Source: Pseudomonas fluorescens (GTDB lineage Bacteria; Pseudomonadota; Gammaproteobacteria; Pseudomonadales; Pseudomonadaceae). Taken from it: a stretch of DNA of 64,000 nt. The DNA lies in NCBI RefSeq assembly GCF_902498185.1, contig NZ_CABVIX010000005.1, forward strand, positions 124,001-188,000. Reading direction: 5' to 3'. Positions 8,789-17,409 of the stretch are shown here, one piece after another (position 1 is the first letter of the stretch; each line of letters starts with the position of its first letter). The position numbers and the translations under genes are program-made. Under the pieces are notes generated by a model. That model did not search any database. It saw nothing but the letters and a program-made list of their open reading frames with translations, and was not told where the DNA came from.

Positions 8789-9031
8789 TCAGGTATCCGG
8801 ATCATTGACATGCGCCTGTACCGCCTCCTGCAGGGCATTGACGTGTGCGTCGTCGGCCAGGGCCTTGAGTGCAAGCCAGTCGTCCCAGTCGATCACGCCG
8901 TTGTCACGCAATGCCTCTGCGGTCCGTACCAGCTCATGGTGATAAGCGTCCGGTGATTCGCTGCGGTAGCTCACGTCATCGTATTGGGCATACCAGGCCG
9001 TAAGCTCGGGAATACTGCGTTCGATGCTCAT
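8789..9031 (-). CDS. Small conserved-looking acidic protein, function unknown
   Basis: This 80-residue acidic protein is rich in Asp, Glu and His, predicted mostly helical, with no signal or membrane segment. The ATG at 9031 was chosen because AAGGAG lies 8-9 bases upstream; an earlier in-frame ATG at 9082 has no such site. It sits 13 bp before xthA in the same direction and may be co-transcribed with it. I recognise no domain. Confidence 0.65.
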   Translation of the reverse strand: MSIERSIPELTAWYAQYDDVSYRSESPDAYHHELVRTAEALRDNGVIDWDDWLALKALADDAHVNALQEAVQAHVNDPDT

Positions 9032-9195
9032 GCTCGGGCTCCTTGTGCGGTCCATAAGGGTGTGAGCATTGCCAGGGTGCATCGTTCAACGGGAATGCCG
9101 ACGCTAACCTGCTTCGAAAAAAAATCAAACCTTTCGGCCTCTCCACCCCTCAACAGTACGCGACACTGACGTCGCGCCTCTCAAAGGAGTACGCC

Positions 9196-9696
9196 ATGAG
9201 TAATCTGTTCCTCAAGCAACTGGGCCTTTCGTTCGTGCTGGGTGTCGGATCTCTACAAGCGATGGCCGCCACGTCCGATGACTTCGTGGATGCCGCTACC
9301 GAAGCCGGTATTGCCGAAGTGGTGACCGGTAACCTGGCACAGGAAAAGAGCAAGGACGCCGAGATCAAGAAGTTTGCTCAGCAGATGGTGACTGACCACA
9401 CGGCAGCTAATCAGCAACTGGGTTCGTTGGCCAAGAAGAATGACATCAGCGTGCCGGACGAGGCTGCGCTGACCGACAAGGTCAAGAAAGTGATCCTGGA
9501 ATGGCGTGAAGAGTCGTTCGACAAGTCGTACATCAACAACCAGGTCGACGCTCACGAAAAAGCAGTCGAGCTGTACAAGAAGGAAGCCAACTCGTCCGAC
9601 AAGGCTGAGCTGAAAGCCTTCGCTGCTGAAAAGCTGCCGAAGCTCGAGGAACACCTGCAACATGCCAAGCAGCTGCAGGCCAAGCACGGCAAGTGA
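9196..9696 (+). CDS. DUF4142 family periplasmic protein
   Basis: This 166-residue protein has a Sec signal peptide (cleavage near AMA-AT, residues 23-25). The four-helix-bundle region resembles ferritin-like DUF4142, with the characteristic DDFVDAATEAGIAEV start and a KKFAQQMVTDHTAAN helix. Charged helices continue to the C-terminus. An AAAGGAG site precedes the ATG. DUF4142 proteins are periplasmic and often stress-associated; no enzymatic activity is established. The gene is followed after 27 bp by another small gene in the same direction and then by a strong terminator, so the pair forms an operon. Confidence 0.8.
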   Translation: MSNLFLKQLGLSFVLGVGSLQAMAATSDDFVDAATEAGIAEVVTGNLAQEKSKDAEIKKFAQQMVTDHTAANQQLGSLAKKNDISVPDEAALTDKVKKVILEWREESFDKSYINNQVDAHEKAVELYKKEANSSDKAELKAFAAEKLPKLEEHLQHAKQLQAKHGK

Positions 9697-9723
9697 TCAC
9701 CGTTGTTGAAAAGCGAGGCCCAT

Positions 9724-9975
9724 ATGAGTAACGACGATCTGCGCAAAGAAGTCCTGACCCGCCTGTTGCATGCCCACCCCCAAGGGCTCGGCAAGGAAGT
9801 GCTCGACAACTATCGCGGGGAGAAAGCCGTAGCGGGCATGCTGCAAACCCTGCAAGAGCAGGGCCTGATTCATGACGGCAGTGTCAGCGTGGATGCCGAC
9901 CATGCGATCAGCATCACCTACCCGATCAAGCTGTCATCCTCAGGCGCCGATGAGGCGAAGAAACTCGAGGGCTGA
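9724..9975 (+). CDS. Small hypothetical protein, helical with possible winged-helix character
   Basis: This 83-residue soluble protein begins with two helices (KEVLTRLLHAHPQGL and EVLDNYRGE) followed by a hydrophobic helix and a beta-hairpin, a pattern resembling a small winged helix. That fold assignment is only inference. The ATG at 9724 follows an AGCGAGGCC element. It is the second gene of the DUF4142 operon and ends 19 bp before an intrinsic terminator. The function is unknown. Confidence 0.65.
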   Translation: MSNDDLRKEVLTRLLHAHPQGLGKEVLDNYRGEKAVAGMLQTLQEQGLIHDGSVSVDADHAISITYPIKLSSSGADEAKKLEG

Positions 9976-9994
9976 ACCAGCCCCCCGTATCGAC

Positions 9995-10018
9995 AAGGCC
10001 CCGCATGTGCGGGGCCTT
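9995..10018 (+). terminator. Rho-independent terminator of the DUF4142 operon
   Basis: A 10-bp perfect stem, AAGGCCCCGC / GCGGGGCCTT with an ATGT loop, is followed by a T-containing tract (TGTCGTTT). It ends transcription from 9196-9975 and could also serve the opposite strand, because the stem begins with AA. Confidence 0.85.
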
Positions 10019-10040
10019 GTCGTTTATGCCTGAAGTCGAA

Positions 10041-10211
10041 TCAGGCATCGTCATCCCTGGGTGGCTTTGCAGGACCTTGGGGATCGACCTGAGGGTCTTC
10101 CAGGTCAGGTGAATCCGGGTCGAAACCCAGGTCGTCTTTCTGGGTGGCATGGTCGGAAGAATGCGGGCCCTCGTTCTTGCGATCTCCAGCGTCCGGGTGT
10201 TGATTGTGCAT
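10041..10211 (-). CDS. Very small acidic, proline-rich disordered protein
   Basis: This 56-residue ORF is preceded by a near-consensus AGAGGAGG ribosome-binding site six bases from the ATG. The product is rich in Asp, Pro, Gln and Lys, with a DPDSPDLEDPQVDP stretch and no hydrophobic core, so it should be soluble and disordered. Similar tiny hydrophilic proteins occur elsewhere in this window (43218-43637 and 44826-45080), suggesting a class of Pseudomonas stress-type proteins. The function is unknown; evidence for coding is the strong ribosome-binding site and skewed composition. Confidence 0.6.
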   Translation of the reverse strand: MHNQHPDAGDRKNEGPHSSDHATQKDDLGFDPDSPDLEDPQVDPQGPAKPPRDDDA

Positions 10212-10303
10212 GTTGCCTCCTCTGCCGATGGATCGCCCACGGGTGCGGGGCGATTTGCCTGTGCTGCATTAAAGAAGAAAGCAGCAGGGCAACAGAGTTT
10301 GAT

Positions 10304-11290
10304 TTATTTGTCGGATGCGGGTTCGGGCGGTTGATCCTGGCACTCGCACAACGCTGCAGCGACCGTATCGAGTTCGGCCTGCAACTGCTCCAGCTGCCGT
10401 TGGTAGCCCTCCCCTTGTCTGCGCTGGGCATCCTGTTGCGCGCGTGACTCGCCAAGCTGGCGCAGCAGTTCGTCACGGGCACCCTGCAGCTGCGCCATTG
10501 AGGTGGTCAGGGCCTGGATCTGCTCGTCGCGTTGCTCCAGATAGGCCTGGCGTTGCCGGATCTCGCGGTCGCGCTGCTGCGCCTCGACCACCAATCGCTC
10601 GTTGTCCCGGTGCAGACGGGTGAGCTCGTCCTGTTTGACGATCAATCCCTGCTGAGACTGGCGCAGCTCGACTTGAAGCTGCTGGACCTGGCCTTCGTGG
10701 CGGCGCTGTTCCTGCTCCCGCTGTTCGCGACTGGCCGTGCGGTAGTGCTCGAGAGCGTCGCGCGCGTGCTGATGCTTGTCCTCCAGAGAGCGCACCTGCT
10801 CATCCTTGTCCGCCAGGCGCACATGCAGTTCGCCCTGGGCCTGGGTGAGGCTGGCATTACGCAGTTGCTCGGCCTGCAGCGAGGTGCGTGTACTTTCCAG
10901 CTCGGCAGATTGCGCGGCCAGGCTCTGCGCCTGTGCCTGATGCTGCTGATGAGCAGCCTCGAGTGCCTGCTGGGCGATATGCAGCTGCGCCTGCAACTGC
11001 TCGCGCTGCCGGTCAAGTTCGACCTGCGCCGCATCGATCCGGGCCTGCCCCTCTTCCTCGAGCTGGCCTGCAAGCTGCTCCACGAGACTTTGCAACTGGT
11101 CACTGATGCCAAGCGTCGCCGTGGGCGTGGCCTGGCTCTCCAGCTCTTTCAGATACCGGTGGATGGTGGTCTTCGAGCCCGTGTTTCCCAGCTCGATACG
11201 TATCGCATCAATGCTCGGGTGCTCCCCGCGGGCCAATAGCGCCTGCCGCGCCTGCTGTACCACTACCTTGTTGATCCCGCCCCGAGCCAT
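10304..11290 (-). CDS. KfrA-type DNA-binding coiled-coil protein
   Basis: This 328-residue protein has an N-terminal KfrA_N helix-turn-helix domain over about residues 1-55 (GINKVVVQQARQALL then PSIDAIRIELGNTGSKTTIHRYL). From about residue 60 to 320 it is an almost uninterrupted Gln/Glu/Arg/Leu coiled coil. KfrA was described on IncP plasmids as an autoregulating DNA-binding protein aiding partition; chromosomal relatives in Pseudomonas have unknown roles. No par or rep genes accompany it here. A 12-bp palindrome 28 bp upstream of the start is a candidate autoregulatory operator. Confidence 0.8.
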   Translation of the reverse strand: MARGGINKVVVQQARQALLARGEHPSIDAIRIELGNTGSKTTIHRYLKELESQATPTATLGISDQLQSLVEQLAGQLEEEGQARIDAAQVELDRQREQLQAQLHIAQQALEAAHQQHQAQAQSLAAQSAELESTRTSLQAEQLRNASLTQAQGELHVRLADKDEQVRSLEDKHQHARDALEHYRTASREQREQEQRRHEGQVQQLQVELRQSQQGLIVKQDELTRLHRDNERLVVEAQQRDREIRQRQAYLEQRDEQIQALTTSMAQLQGARDELLRQLGESRAQQDAQRRQGEGYQRQLEQLQAELDTVAAALCECQDQPPEPASDK

Positions 11291-11317
11291 GCGTACTGCT
11301 CCTACGATTTTGTACTG

Positions 11318-11329
11318 TGGTACGTACCA
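11318..11329. promoter_or_regulatory. Palindrome upstream of the kfrA-like gene, candidate operator
   Basis: TGGTACGTACCA is a perfect 12-bp palindrome, lying 28 bp upstream of the KfrA-like start codon in an AT-rich promoter-like stretch. KfrA proteins repress their own promoters, so an autoregulatory site is plausible but not demonstrated. Confidence 0.45.
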
Positions 11330-11517
11330 TGTAATTACATACTGATCTTCTATGGTTTCGGAAGGTCAAGCAAGGGATTTATGACATTCAATAATCACGG
11401 CTTATCGCATGTCAGGCCTCAAAACGTCGTTGGATTGCAGGAGGGAGGTGTAATCCAATGGCCAGCGCCCTTTGTGGCTGGCGCTATGCTGAAAGCATTA
11501 CTTCTGGAGCACTCGGC

Positions 11518-11943
11518 ATGAACAGGTTGGCGCTGTTACTCGCCGCCAGTATGGTTGCTGGCTGTCAGACCCCGATCCCGACAGCCGATCCGCAGAAAGC
11601 CTGGGTCGAGTTATCGACGCCCTTTCCCAACGACCGGCTGCTCCTGGCTGAACGCCTGGACAAGCAGCGACTGGCTGATGGGCGTTTCTTCGAGGTCACA
11701 CCCGGGAACCACGAGTTGATCGTGCGGTTCGACTATGACGTGTCCGGTGGCGGAGGCGGCTTGAGCATGATGGGGGGCTCCTCGACACGCACTTGTTTTC
11801 TGACTGTCCACTACGACCATTTCGAATCCGGCCAACGCTATGTGCTCGAAGGCCGCTCGATGGCATTGACCCCTGAGGCCCGGTTGTACAACGGCAAGCG
11901 GGAGATCGTGGCGCAGGACAGCGAGTTCTACTGCCTTCCCTGA
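11518..11943 (+). CDS. Small outer-envelope lipoprotein, function unknown
   Basis: This 141-residue protein starts with a lipoprotein signal (lipobox VAGC, Cys at residue 16). The mature part is mainly beta-strand with a Gly-rich loop (SGGGGGLSMMGGSS) and two further Cys residues that could form a disulfide. An in-frame ATG at 11458 exists, but 11518 places the signal peptide at the N-terminus. The general build (PEGA-like beta protein taking part in the envelope) is inferred from sequence pattern only. It precedes mdcR in the same direction by 77 bp. Confidence 0.7.
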   Translation: MNRLALLLAASMVAGCQTPIPTADPQKAWVELSTPFPNDRLLLAERLDKQRLADGRFFEVTPGNHELIVRFDYDVSGGGGGLSMMGGSSTRTCFLTVHYDHFESGQRYVLEGRSMALTPEARLYNGKREIVAQDSEFYCLP

Positions 11944-12020
11944 GGCCGAATCCGCTCGCCCGCATGGCATATGCGCCCAAGCGTGTGCACAATCGGCGCA
12001 CTCCACCAAGAGAGACAGGC

Positions 12021-12941
12021 ATGCTGATCGATGAAGAACTGACGCTGAAAAAACTCGAGGTCTTCCTGGCCTTCATGCGCACGGGCAACCTGGGCCGTGC
12101 GGCGGCCGAGCTCAATACCAGCAACGTCAGCGTGCACCGCGCCATCCACTCGCTTGAAAGCGCGCTGCGCTGCCCCTTGTTCAAGCACGAAGGCCGCAAC
12201 CTCACCCCGATGGAAAGCGCCTATGTGCTGGAGGAACGCGCGCAGAAGCTTATCCAGGAGGTGGTCGAGAGCGTCCGCCTGACTCGCGAGGCGGCCGGGT
12301 TCTGCGCCGAGCGCTTCAAGCTTGGCTCGCTGTATTCGCTGACCGTCAAGACAGTTCCGCAGCTGATCATGGGGCTGAAGATCCGCCGCAGCGAGCTCAA
12401 CATCGACCTGATCCTGGGCTCCAATATCGACCTCTTGTACAAGCTCAAGAACCTGGAGACCGATGCGATCATCGTGTCACTGGACGACAGCAGCCAGGAC
12501 CCGGACTGCGAGTACCTGCCGCTGTTCAGTGACGACATCTTCCTGGCCACGCCTGCCGAATCGCCATTTGCCGGGCAAGCGCAGGTGGACCTGGCCGACC
12601 TGCGCGAATCGACCTTCATCACCCTCACCCAGGGCTTCGCCACGCACCGCGACGGTGTGCGTGTCTTCGAACAGGCAGGGTTCAAGCCGAAGGTGGCGAT
12701 GGAGGTGAACGACATTTTCACCTTGCTCAGCATGGTCAGCTCAGGCGTGGGCTACGCGCTATTGCCAGGCAGGATCGCGGCGGTGTACGAAAACCGCGTG
12801 AAACTGATACCGCTGCAGGAGCGGTATCGGATGCAGCAGCATATCGGGGTGGTGTTTCTCAAGGCGAAGGAACGTGATCCGAACCTGCTGGCGCTATTGG
12901 CCGAATGCCGGATGTATGCCACCCGGCACGCGCAGGCCTGA
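12021..12941 (+). CDS. mdcR: LysR-type regulator of malonate utilisation
   Basis: This 306-residue LysR protein has an N-terminal winged helix-turn-helix (residues about 10-65: GNLGRAAAELNTSNVSVHRAIHSLESAL) followed by a periplasmic-binding-protein-like effector domain. The assignment as MdcR rests on position. It is immediately convergent with the malonate transporter genes at the end of the mdc operon, as in other Pseudomonas mdc clusters, and on recalled similarity. It should activate the mdc operon in response to malonate. The likely target is the palindrome at 20331-20353. The ATG at 12021 is preceded by an AGAGAGA-type site. Confidence 0.85.
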   Translation: MLIDEELTLKKLEVFLAFMRTGNLGRAAAELNTSNVSVHRAIHSLESALRCPLFKHEGRNLTPMESAYVLEERAQKLIQEVVESVRLTREAAGFCAERFKLGSLYSLTVKTVPQLIMGLKIRRSELNIDLILGSNIDLLYKLKNLETDAIIVSLDDSSQDPDCEYLPLFSDDIFLATPAESPFAGQAQVDLADLRESTFITLTQGFATHRDGVRVFEQAGFKPKVAMEVNDIFTLLSMVSSGVGYALLPGRIAAVYENRVKLIPLQERYRMQQHIGVVFLKAKERDPNLLALLAECRMYATRHAQA

Positions 12942-12960
12942 TCGAGCAGGGTCCATTATC

Positions 12961-13728
12961 TTATGCCCCGACGATCCCCCGGACGATGAAGAACAGCAGC
13001 GATGGCCCCAGCAGGCAGCCCAGGCCGGTATGGAAGGTTGCAGTCAGCGCACCGTAGGGCACCAACCGCCGGTCAGTGGCCGCCAGTCCGGCCGTTACCC
13101 CACTCACTGTTCCGGCCAGGCCACCGAAGACCATCGCCGAACGTGGGTTGTCCAGGCCCATCCAGCGGGCCGCGAACGGTGTGCCGACCATCACCAGGAT
13201 CGCCTTGATCAGTCCGGTTGCAATCGACAAGGCCATCACGTCCGAGGTCGCCCCGATCGCCGCGCCGGTCACCGGCCCTACGATGTAGGTCACCGCGCCC
13301 GCGCCGATGGTGGTCATGCTCACCGCATCGCGGTAACCGAACACCCAGGCCATGCTGGCACTGACGATGAACGGCAGGACCGTGCCCAGCAGCAGCGCCA
13401 CGGCGCCGATCATGCCGGCCTTGCGCGCTTCGGTGGCCTGCACTTCGAAGGCGGTGGCGACGATGGCGAAATCGCGCAGCATTGCGCCACCCATCAGTCC
13501 TATCCCGGAAAACAGGGCCAGGTCAGCCAGGCCCTTCTGGCCACCGGTGAGGGTGCCGCCCACCCAGGCCAGAACAAGCCCGATGACGATGGCGATGGCC
13601 GAGCCGTGCACCCGCCCGAACGTCAGGCGCTTGGACAGCACCACCGACACCCACATGATCACGCCGACGAAGGCGAATGCGGTGACGAGCCCGTTGTGTT
13701 CCAGTCCCTTCTCGATCAAATCCAGCAT
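12961..13728 (-). CDS. madM: Malonate transporter subunit MadM
   Basis: This 255-residue membrane protein has about eight hydrophobic segments and the Gly-rich GAGAVTYIVGPVTGAAIG and GGLAGTVSGVTAG helices seen in MadM. Together with MadL it forms a malonate:sodium symporter supplying the decarboxylase. It starts on an ATG at 13728 that lies against the madL stop (13730), so the two are translationally coupled. It is the last gene of the mdc operon, convergent with mdcR. Confidence 0.9.
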   Translation of the reverse strand: MLDLIEKGLEHNGLVTAFAFVGVIMWVSVVLSKRLTFGRVHGSAIAIVIGLVLAWVGGTLTGGQKGLADLALFSGIGLMGGAMLRDFAIVATAFEVQATEARKAGMIGAVALLLGTVLPFIVSASMAWVFGYRDAVSMTTIGAGAVTYIVGPVTGAAIGATSDVMALSIATGLIKAILVMVGTPFAARWMGLDNPRSAMVFGGLAGTVSGVTAGLAATDRRLVPYGALTATFHTGLGCLLGPSLLFFIVRGIVGA

Positions 13729-13729
13729 G

Positions 13730-14140
13730 TCAGCGACCTCCTGCGGCAGATGGGGCAATGTCCACCGGCTCGTCCGGCAACGGCTCGCCTTTGTGGGTGC
13801 GGCTGATGAAGGCAATGGTGCAGCCACACAGCACCACCGAGCCAATGGCAGCCAACACGGCCACCGGTCCACCGTGCAGGGCGGTCACGACGTTTTGTTG
13901 CGCGGCCATGGCCACGACCACAGGGATGTACATCGCGCCCCAGAAGCCGACGCCCAACTCGCAGTCCTTGGTCATGCCGCCGTGGCGCTGCATGTACAGC
14001 CGCGCGAAGATCAGCAACAGCATTGCGATACCGACACCGCCCACGTTCGACTTCACGCCCAGCAGCACACCAAGCATGTCGCCCAACACAATCCCTGCCA
14101 GCGTGCAGATCGCCAGCAATGCCACACCGTAAATAATCAT
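13730..14140 (-). CDS. madL: Malonate transporter subunit MadL
   Basis: This 136-residue protein has four predicted membrane helices and the MadL-type loop MTKDCELGVGFWGAMYIP. It is the small partner of MadM in sodium-coupled malonate uptake. The gene lies 66 bp downstream of mdcH in the same operon direction, and its stop touches the madM start. The hydrophilic C-terminal tail is Pro-rich. Confidence 0.9.
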   Translation of the reverse strand: MIIYGVALLAICTLAGIVLGDMLGVLLGVKSNVGGVGIAMLLLIFARLYMQRHGGMTKDCELGVGFWGAMYIPVVVAMAAQQNVVTALHGGPVAVLAAIGSVVLCGCTIAFISRTHKGEPLPDEPVDIAPSAAGGR

Positions 14141-14206
14141 TGTTGTTGTCCTCTAGGGTGTACCGCCTTCAATTATTGTTTTTGTACGGGCAAAGCGTTG
14201 CAGGGT

Positions 14207-15142
14207 CTAGGCGTGATCACGATCCTCCTGTTGCATGAGCGAGACGAGAGTGTCCAGGCGGGCGCCGTCGAAACCCAAGGTTGTACCTTGCAGGAAAACC
14301 CGCCGGGCGAGGCCGGTCAGCACATTTCCCGGCGGCATCTCGATCTGCAAACGCACGCCGCGCTCGTAGGCACTCTGCACGGTCGCCCGCCAATCGACGA
14401 TGCGGCACATGTTGAAGGCCAGTTCGTCACGGATCTGCTCTGCGGTGCGCAGGGGGCGAGCCCGACTGCTGCTCAGGTAGCCCAGGCGCGGTGCCTGCAC
14501 CTGCACCTGGGCGAACGCCTGGGCAAGCGCTGCGGCCGGAGCTGCCAGCAGCGGGCAATGGGAAGGCACGCTGACCGCCAGGCGCTTGCAGACCACCACG
14601 CCCAGCTGTTTCGCATGCTCGCCCACCGCCGCCATGGCCTCGTCGCTGCCGGCGATAACCAGCTGGTTATCGGCATTGATGTTGGCCAGGTAGACCGGCG
14701 TCCGCTCGCTGTGTATCTGCGCCAGTAGCTGCTCGACGCTGGCTTGGTCCAACCCGATGATCGCGGTCATGCCGTGGCCCTCTGGCCAGGCCTGCTGCAT
14801 CAATTCGCCGCGCAGGCTCACCAGTTTCAAGGCGTCACTGAAACTCAAGGCCCCGGCCACTACTGCCGCCGGGTAGGCGCCGATGGACAGCCCGGCGACA
14901 TAGGCCGGTACTGGCGCCTCTTGCAACAACAGGCGTGAGCAGGCGACACCGGCCACCAGCAGGCACACCTGCACTGCGCGGGTCGAGGCCAATGCTGCAG
15001 CCGAATCCAGCTGCAACACGTCTTCACCCAGAACCTGCGAGGCTTCGCTCAGGCAGTCACGCACGATGTCCGACTCCGGCAGGCGATGAAGCATGCCTGG
15101 CTTCTGCGCGCCCTGCCCCGGAAACACAAGCCAGCTGCTCAT
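14207..15142 (-). CDS. mdcH: Malonate decarboxylase-associated malonyl-CoA:ACP transacylase
   Basis: This 311-residue acyltransferase has the FabD-like fold: the oxyanion Gln in FPGQGAQKPGM near the N-terminus, nucleophile Ser in GLSIGAYPA, and catalytic His in VPSHCPLL. MdcH loads a malonyl group onto the MdcC acyl carrier so that the complex can begin catalysis. Its ATG at 15142 overlaps the mdcG stop by four bases (ATGA), indicating coupled translation. Confidence 0.9.
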   Translation of the reverse strand: MSSWLVFPGQGAQKPGMLHRLPESDIVRDCLSEASQVLGEDVLQLDSAAALASTRAVQVCLLVAGVACSRLLLQEAPVPAYVAGLSIGAYPAAVVAGALSFSDALKLVSLRGELMQQAWPEGHGMTAIIGLDQASVEQLLAQIHSERTPVYLANINADNQLVIAGSDEAMAAVGEHAKQLGVVVCKRLAVSVPSHCPLLAAPAAALAQAFAQVQVQAPRLGYLSSSRARPLRTAEQIRDELAFNMCRIVDWRATVQSAYERGVRLQIEMPPGNVLTGLARRVFLQGTTLGFDGARLDTLVSLMQQEDRDHA

Positions 15143-15753
15143 GCTGCGTACTCCAGCGGCTGCCAGGGATCTGACACCAGGCGCGCACCCTCGTTGGCCT
15201 TGAGCAATACCCGCCGGGCAGCACTGGCCCATTCGCTGAGCGCCACGCCACCCCAAGGGGTTTGCAGTTGCGCATCGACGCGGCAGAGCGGGGTCTGCAA
15301 CTGTTGCAGCAGCTGCGCCGCCTGCTGCCGATCGAGCGGTTCCGGCGTGCGCAGGATCAGGTCCAGGTCGCTGTCCTGGTGCAGCGCGCGGATCCCCGTG
15401 GCCAACTCGAAACCGGCACTGCCGCCGACGCCCCAGACCAAGCCCGAGGCGTTCAGCACTGGCTCAAGCAAGCGCAAGGCCTGCAGCGCGGGCCAGACAG
15501 CCGCTGTTGCCAGCGACAGTTGCTCGGGACTGACATGGCGCAGCACCGCAGATTTGGGTACCACCGCCGCATAACGGTGCTCGCGGCTAAGCCCACGCAC
15601 CCCTACGGCAACCTGATCCACCTCACAACTCGCCCGACGAACCACCACCGGGTTGCCCTGGCGCAAGGCGTTGCATGCCCAGTCCGGCGCATCGACGGGC
15701 AGCGTTTCGCAACGGTCGATCCAGAGCAGGTCGTGAGGCAGGAAGGTCGTCAT
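15139..15753 (-). CDS. mdcG: Phosphoribosyl-dephospho-CoA transferase (holo-ACP synthase of malonate decarboxylase)
   Basis: This 204-residue nucleotidyltransferase attaches the 2'-(5''-triphosphoribosyl)-3'-dephospho-CoA prosthetic group, made by MdcB, to a Ser of MdcC. The GGSAGFELATG stretch and downstream DSDLDLIL acidic motif fit a polymerase-beta-like nucleotidyltransferase active site. It overlaps mdcH by four bases and follows mdcE by 4 bp. Confidence 0.9.
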   Translation of the reverse strand: MTTFLPHDLLWIDRCETLPVDAPDWACNALRQGNPVVVRRASCEVDQVAVGVRGLSREHRYAAVVPKSAVLRHVSPEQLSLATAAVWPALQALRLLEPVLNASGLVWGVGGSAGFELATGIRALHQDSDLDLILRTPEPLDRQQAAQLLQQLQTPLCRVDAQLQTPWGGVALSEWASAARRVLLKANEGARLVSDPWQPLEYAA

Positions 15754-15757
15754 GGGT

Positions 15758-16561
15758 TCACCACTGCGCGCGCAGCAGGTCGCGCACCTGGCGGGACGCC
15801 GAGCGATTGTCCGCGCCGAGCCGGCTGCTCAAGTCACGGCCACTGGCCTGCACGTCCTTGACTGCCTCGATCAGGCTTTCCTGGACGCGTCCCAGGTCGG
15901 ACGGCGACGGTTGCTCAGCGTTGCTGACGGGCAAGGTCTGCCAGAGCAGCCCCAGACTTGCGTAGCTGTCGATGTCGTAGGCCATCGGCGGCACGCTCGC
16001 GGCCAAGGCTTCCAGCTCCTCGAGGCTGCGCAAGGTCACTCGCGCTGCCGATGCCTTGCCCATGGCGTGCACCATCACGCCGTCGTCGCGCAGGGCGATC
16101 AGGCGGTTGGCCTGATACCCGTGGGCCAGGAAGGCCCCGGACATGGCCTTGCCCACCAACAGCGCAATCACCGGGTGCCCGGCCAACCGGGCCCGGGCAT
16201 AGCTGTCGGCAGCACCCGCCAGGGCCTGATGGATGCCCAGCGCCTCTTCACGGCGGCCATAGGCCTGGCTCGGCACGTCGACGATCGCAATGAGTACGCG
16301 CTTGTGCGGCTGGTCGCGGTCGGCAGCGATGGCCTGGTCCACGGCATGGGCCAGGCCCCAGCCTTCCAGGAGGCCGACTTCACCGTCGCGCGCCCGTGCA
16401 AAGCGGTTGGCCGGGTCGGCCACCACTGTCAGGTAGCGGGCCGGCCATTCGCCCAGTTGGGCATCGGCCACTTTCAACGACGGGGGCAAGCCGCCGACCT
16501 GCGCGGCGCCATCGCTCAACGCCTGGAACCAGTGCAAGCCACGTGGGGAATGAGTGCTCAT
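15758..16561 (-). CDS. mdcE: Malonate decarboxylase gamma subunit
   Basis: This 267-residue protein has the crotonase-like carboxyltransferase fold. With MdcD it forms the malonyl-S-ACP decarboxylase that releases CO2 and leaves acetyl-S-ACP. The motif LVGKAMSGAFLAHG is characteristic of the biotin-independent gamma subunit. Its start overlaps the mdcD stop by four bases. No biotin-carrier gene is present, consistent with the biotin-independent (aerobic, Pseudomonas-type) enzyme. Confidence 0.9.
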   Translation of the reverse strand: MSTHSPRGLHWFQALSDGAAQVGGLPPSLKVADAQLGEWPARYLTVVADPANRFARARDGEVGLLEGWGLAHAVDQAIAADRDQPHKRVLIAIVDVPSQAYGRREEALGIHQALAGAADSYARARLAGHPVIALLVGKAMSGAFLAHGYQANRLIALRDDGVMVHAMGKASAARVTLRSLEELEALAASVPPMAYDIDSYASLGLLWQTLPVSNAEQPSPSDLGRVQESLIEAVKDVQASGRDLSSRLGADNRSASRQVRDLLRAQW

Positions 16562-17409
16562 GAACGGTCTCCCTGATACAGGCGGCGAACTGTCGCCGGG
16601 TCGATTTGCGGCGCGGCGTCGAGTGCGCCCAGCCGTTGCAGGAACCGCTCGGCTTGCTGGCTGCGGTGCACGGGCGGCACGCCCTGGCGCAGGAACTCAT
16701 GGATTTTTTCGCGTATCTGGGTCACTTCATCGGCGGCATAGCCATCCACCAGATGACTGGCAAACCGCTGTTCACCTCCCGTCAAGCTCCAGATGAAGGG
16801 CCGGTCGCGGGAGTCGTACTCATCGATGCCTGCTTCCTGCTCGATCACCTGCGGGCCATTGAGGCCCAGCCGCGCTTCCCGAGTCACCAGCAGGTAGCTG
16901 CACAGTCCTGCGGCAATCGACATCCCGCCAAAGCAGCCCACACTGCCCGCCACCACGCCGATCACTGGCTGGTACTGGCGCAGATCGACAATCGCCGCGT
17001 GGATCTCGGCGATCGCGGCCAGCCCCAGGTTGGCCTCCTGCAAGCGCACCCCGCCAGTCTCCAGCAACAGCACAGCGCGGGTGGGAATGCCTTTGCGGTT
17101 GTCTTCTGCGGCCAGTTCGAGGGCGCCGGCGATCTTGGCGCCGCCGACCTCGCCCAGGCTGCCGCCCTGGAACGCACCCTCGATGGCCGCGATCACCGCG
17201 GGTTGTCCCTCGATCAGGCCTTTGGCGATCACTACGCCGTCGTCGGCCTGGGGGACTACGCCCTGCCGAGCCAGCCAGGGCGACATCAGCCGCTCGAACG
17301 GGTCGATCAGCTCGCGAAACGTGCCGTCATCGAGCAATGCCTTGGCCCGTTGGCGGGCACCGAGCTCGACGAAGCTTTGCTTGCTGAGCAAGCGCGCGGT
17401 GTCAGTCAT
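16558..17409 (-). CDS. mdcD: Malonate decarboxylase beta subunit
   Basis: This 283-residue carboxyltransferase-type subunit has a glycine-rich core (VVAGSVGCFGGMSIAAGLC) forming the oxyanion site for decarboxylation of malonyl-S-ACP. It works as a heterodimer with MdcE. The ATG at 17409 overlaps the end of mdcC by eight bases; the longer frame to 17553 would run through mdcC and was rejected. The spacing shows tight operon coupling. Confidence 0.9.
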   Translation of the reverse strand: MTDTARLLSKQSFVELGARQRAKALLDDGTFRELIDPFERLMSPWLARQGVVPQADDGVVIAKGLIEGQPAVIAAIEGAFQGGSLGEVGGAKIAGALELAAEDNRKGIPTRAVLLLETGGVRLQEANLGLAAIAEIHAAIVDLRQYQPVIGVVAGSVGCFGGMSIAAGLCSYLLVTREARLGLNGPQVIEQEAGIDEYDSRDRPFIWSLTGGEQRFASHLVDGYAADEVTQIREKIHEFLRQGVPPVHRSQQAERFLQRLGALDAAPQIDPATVRRLYQGDRS

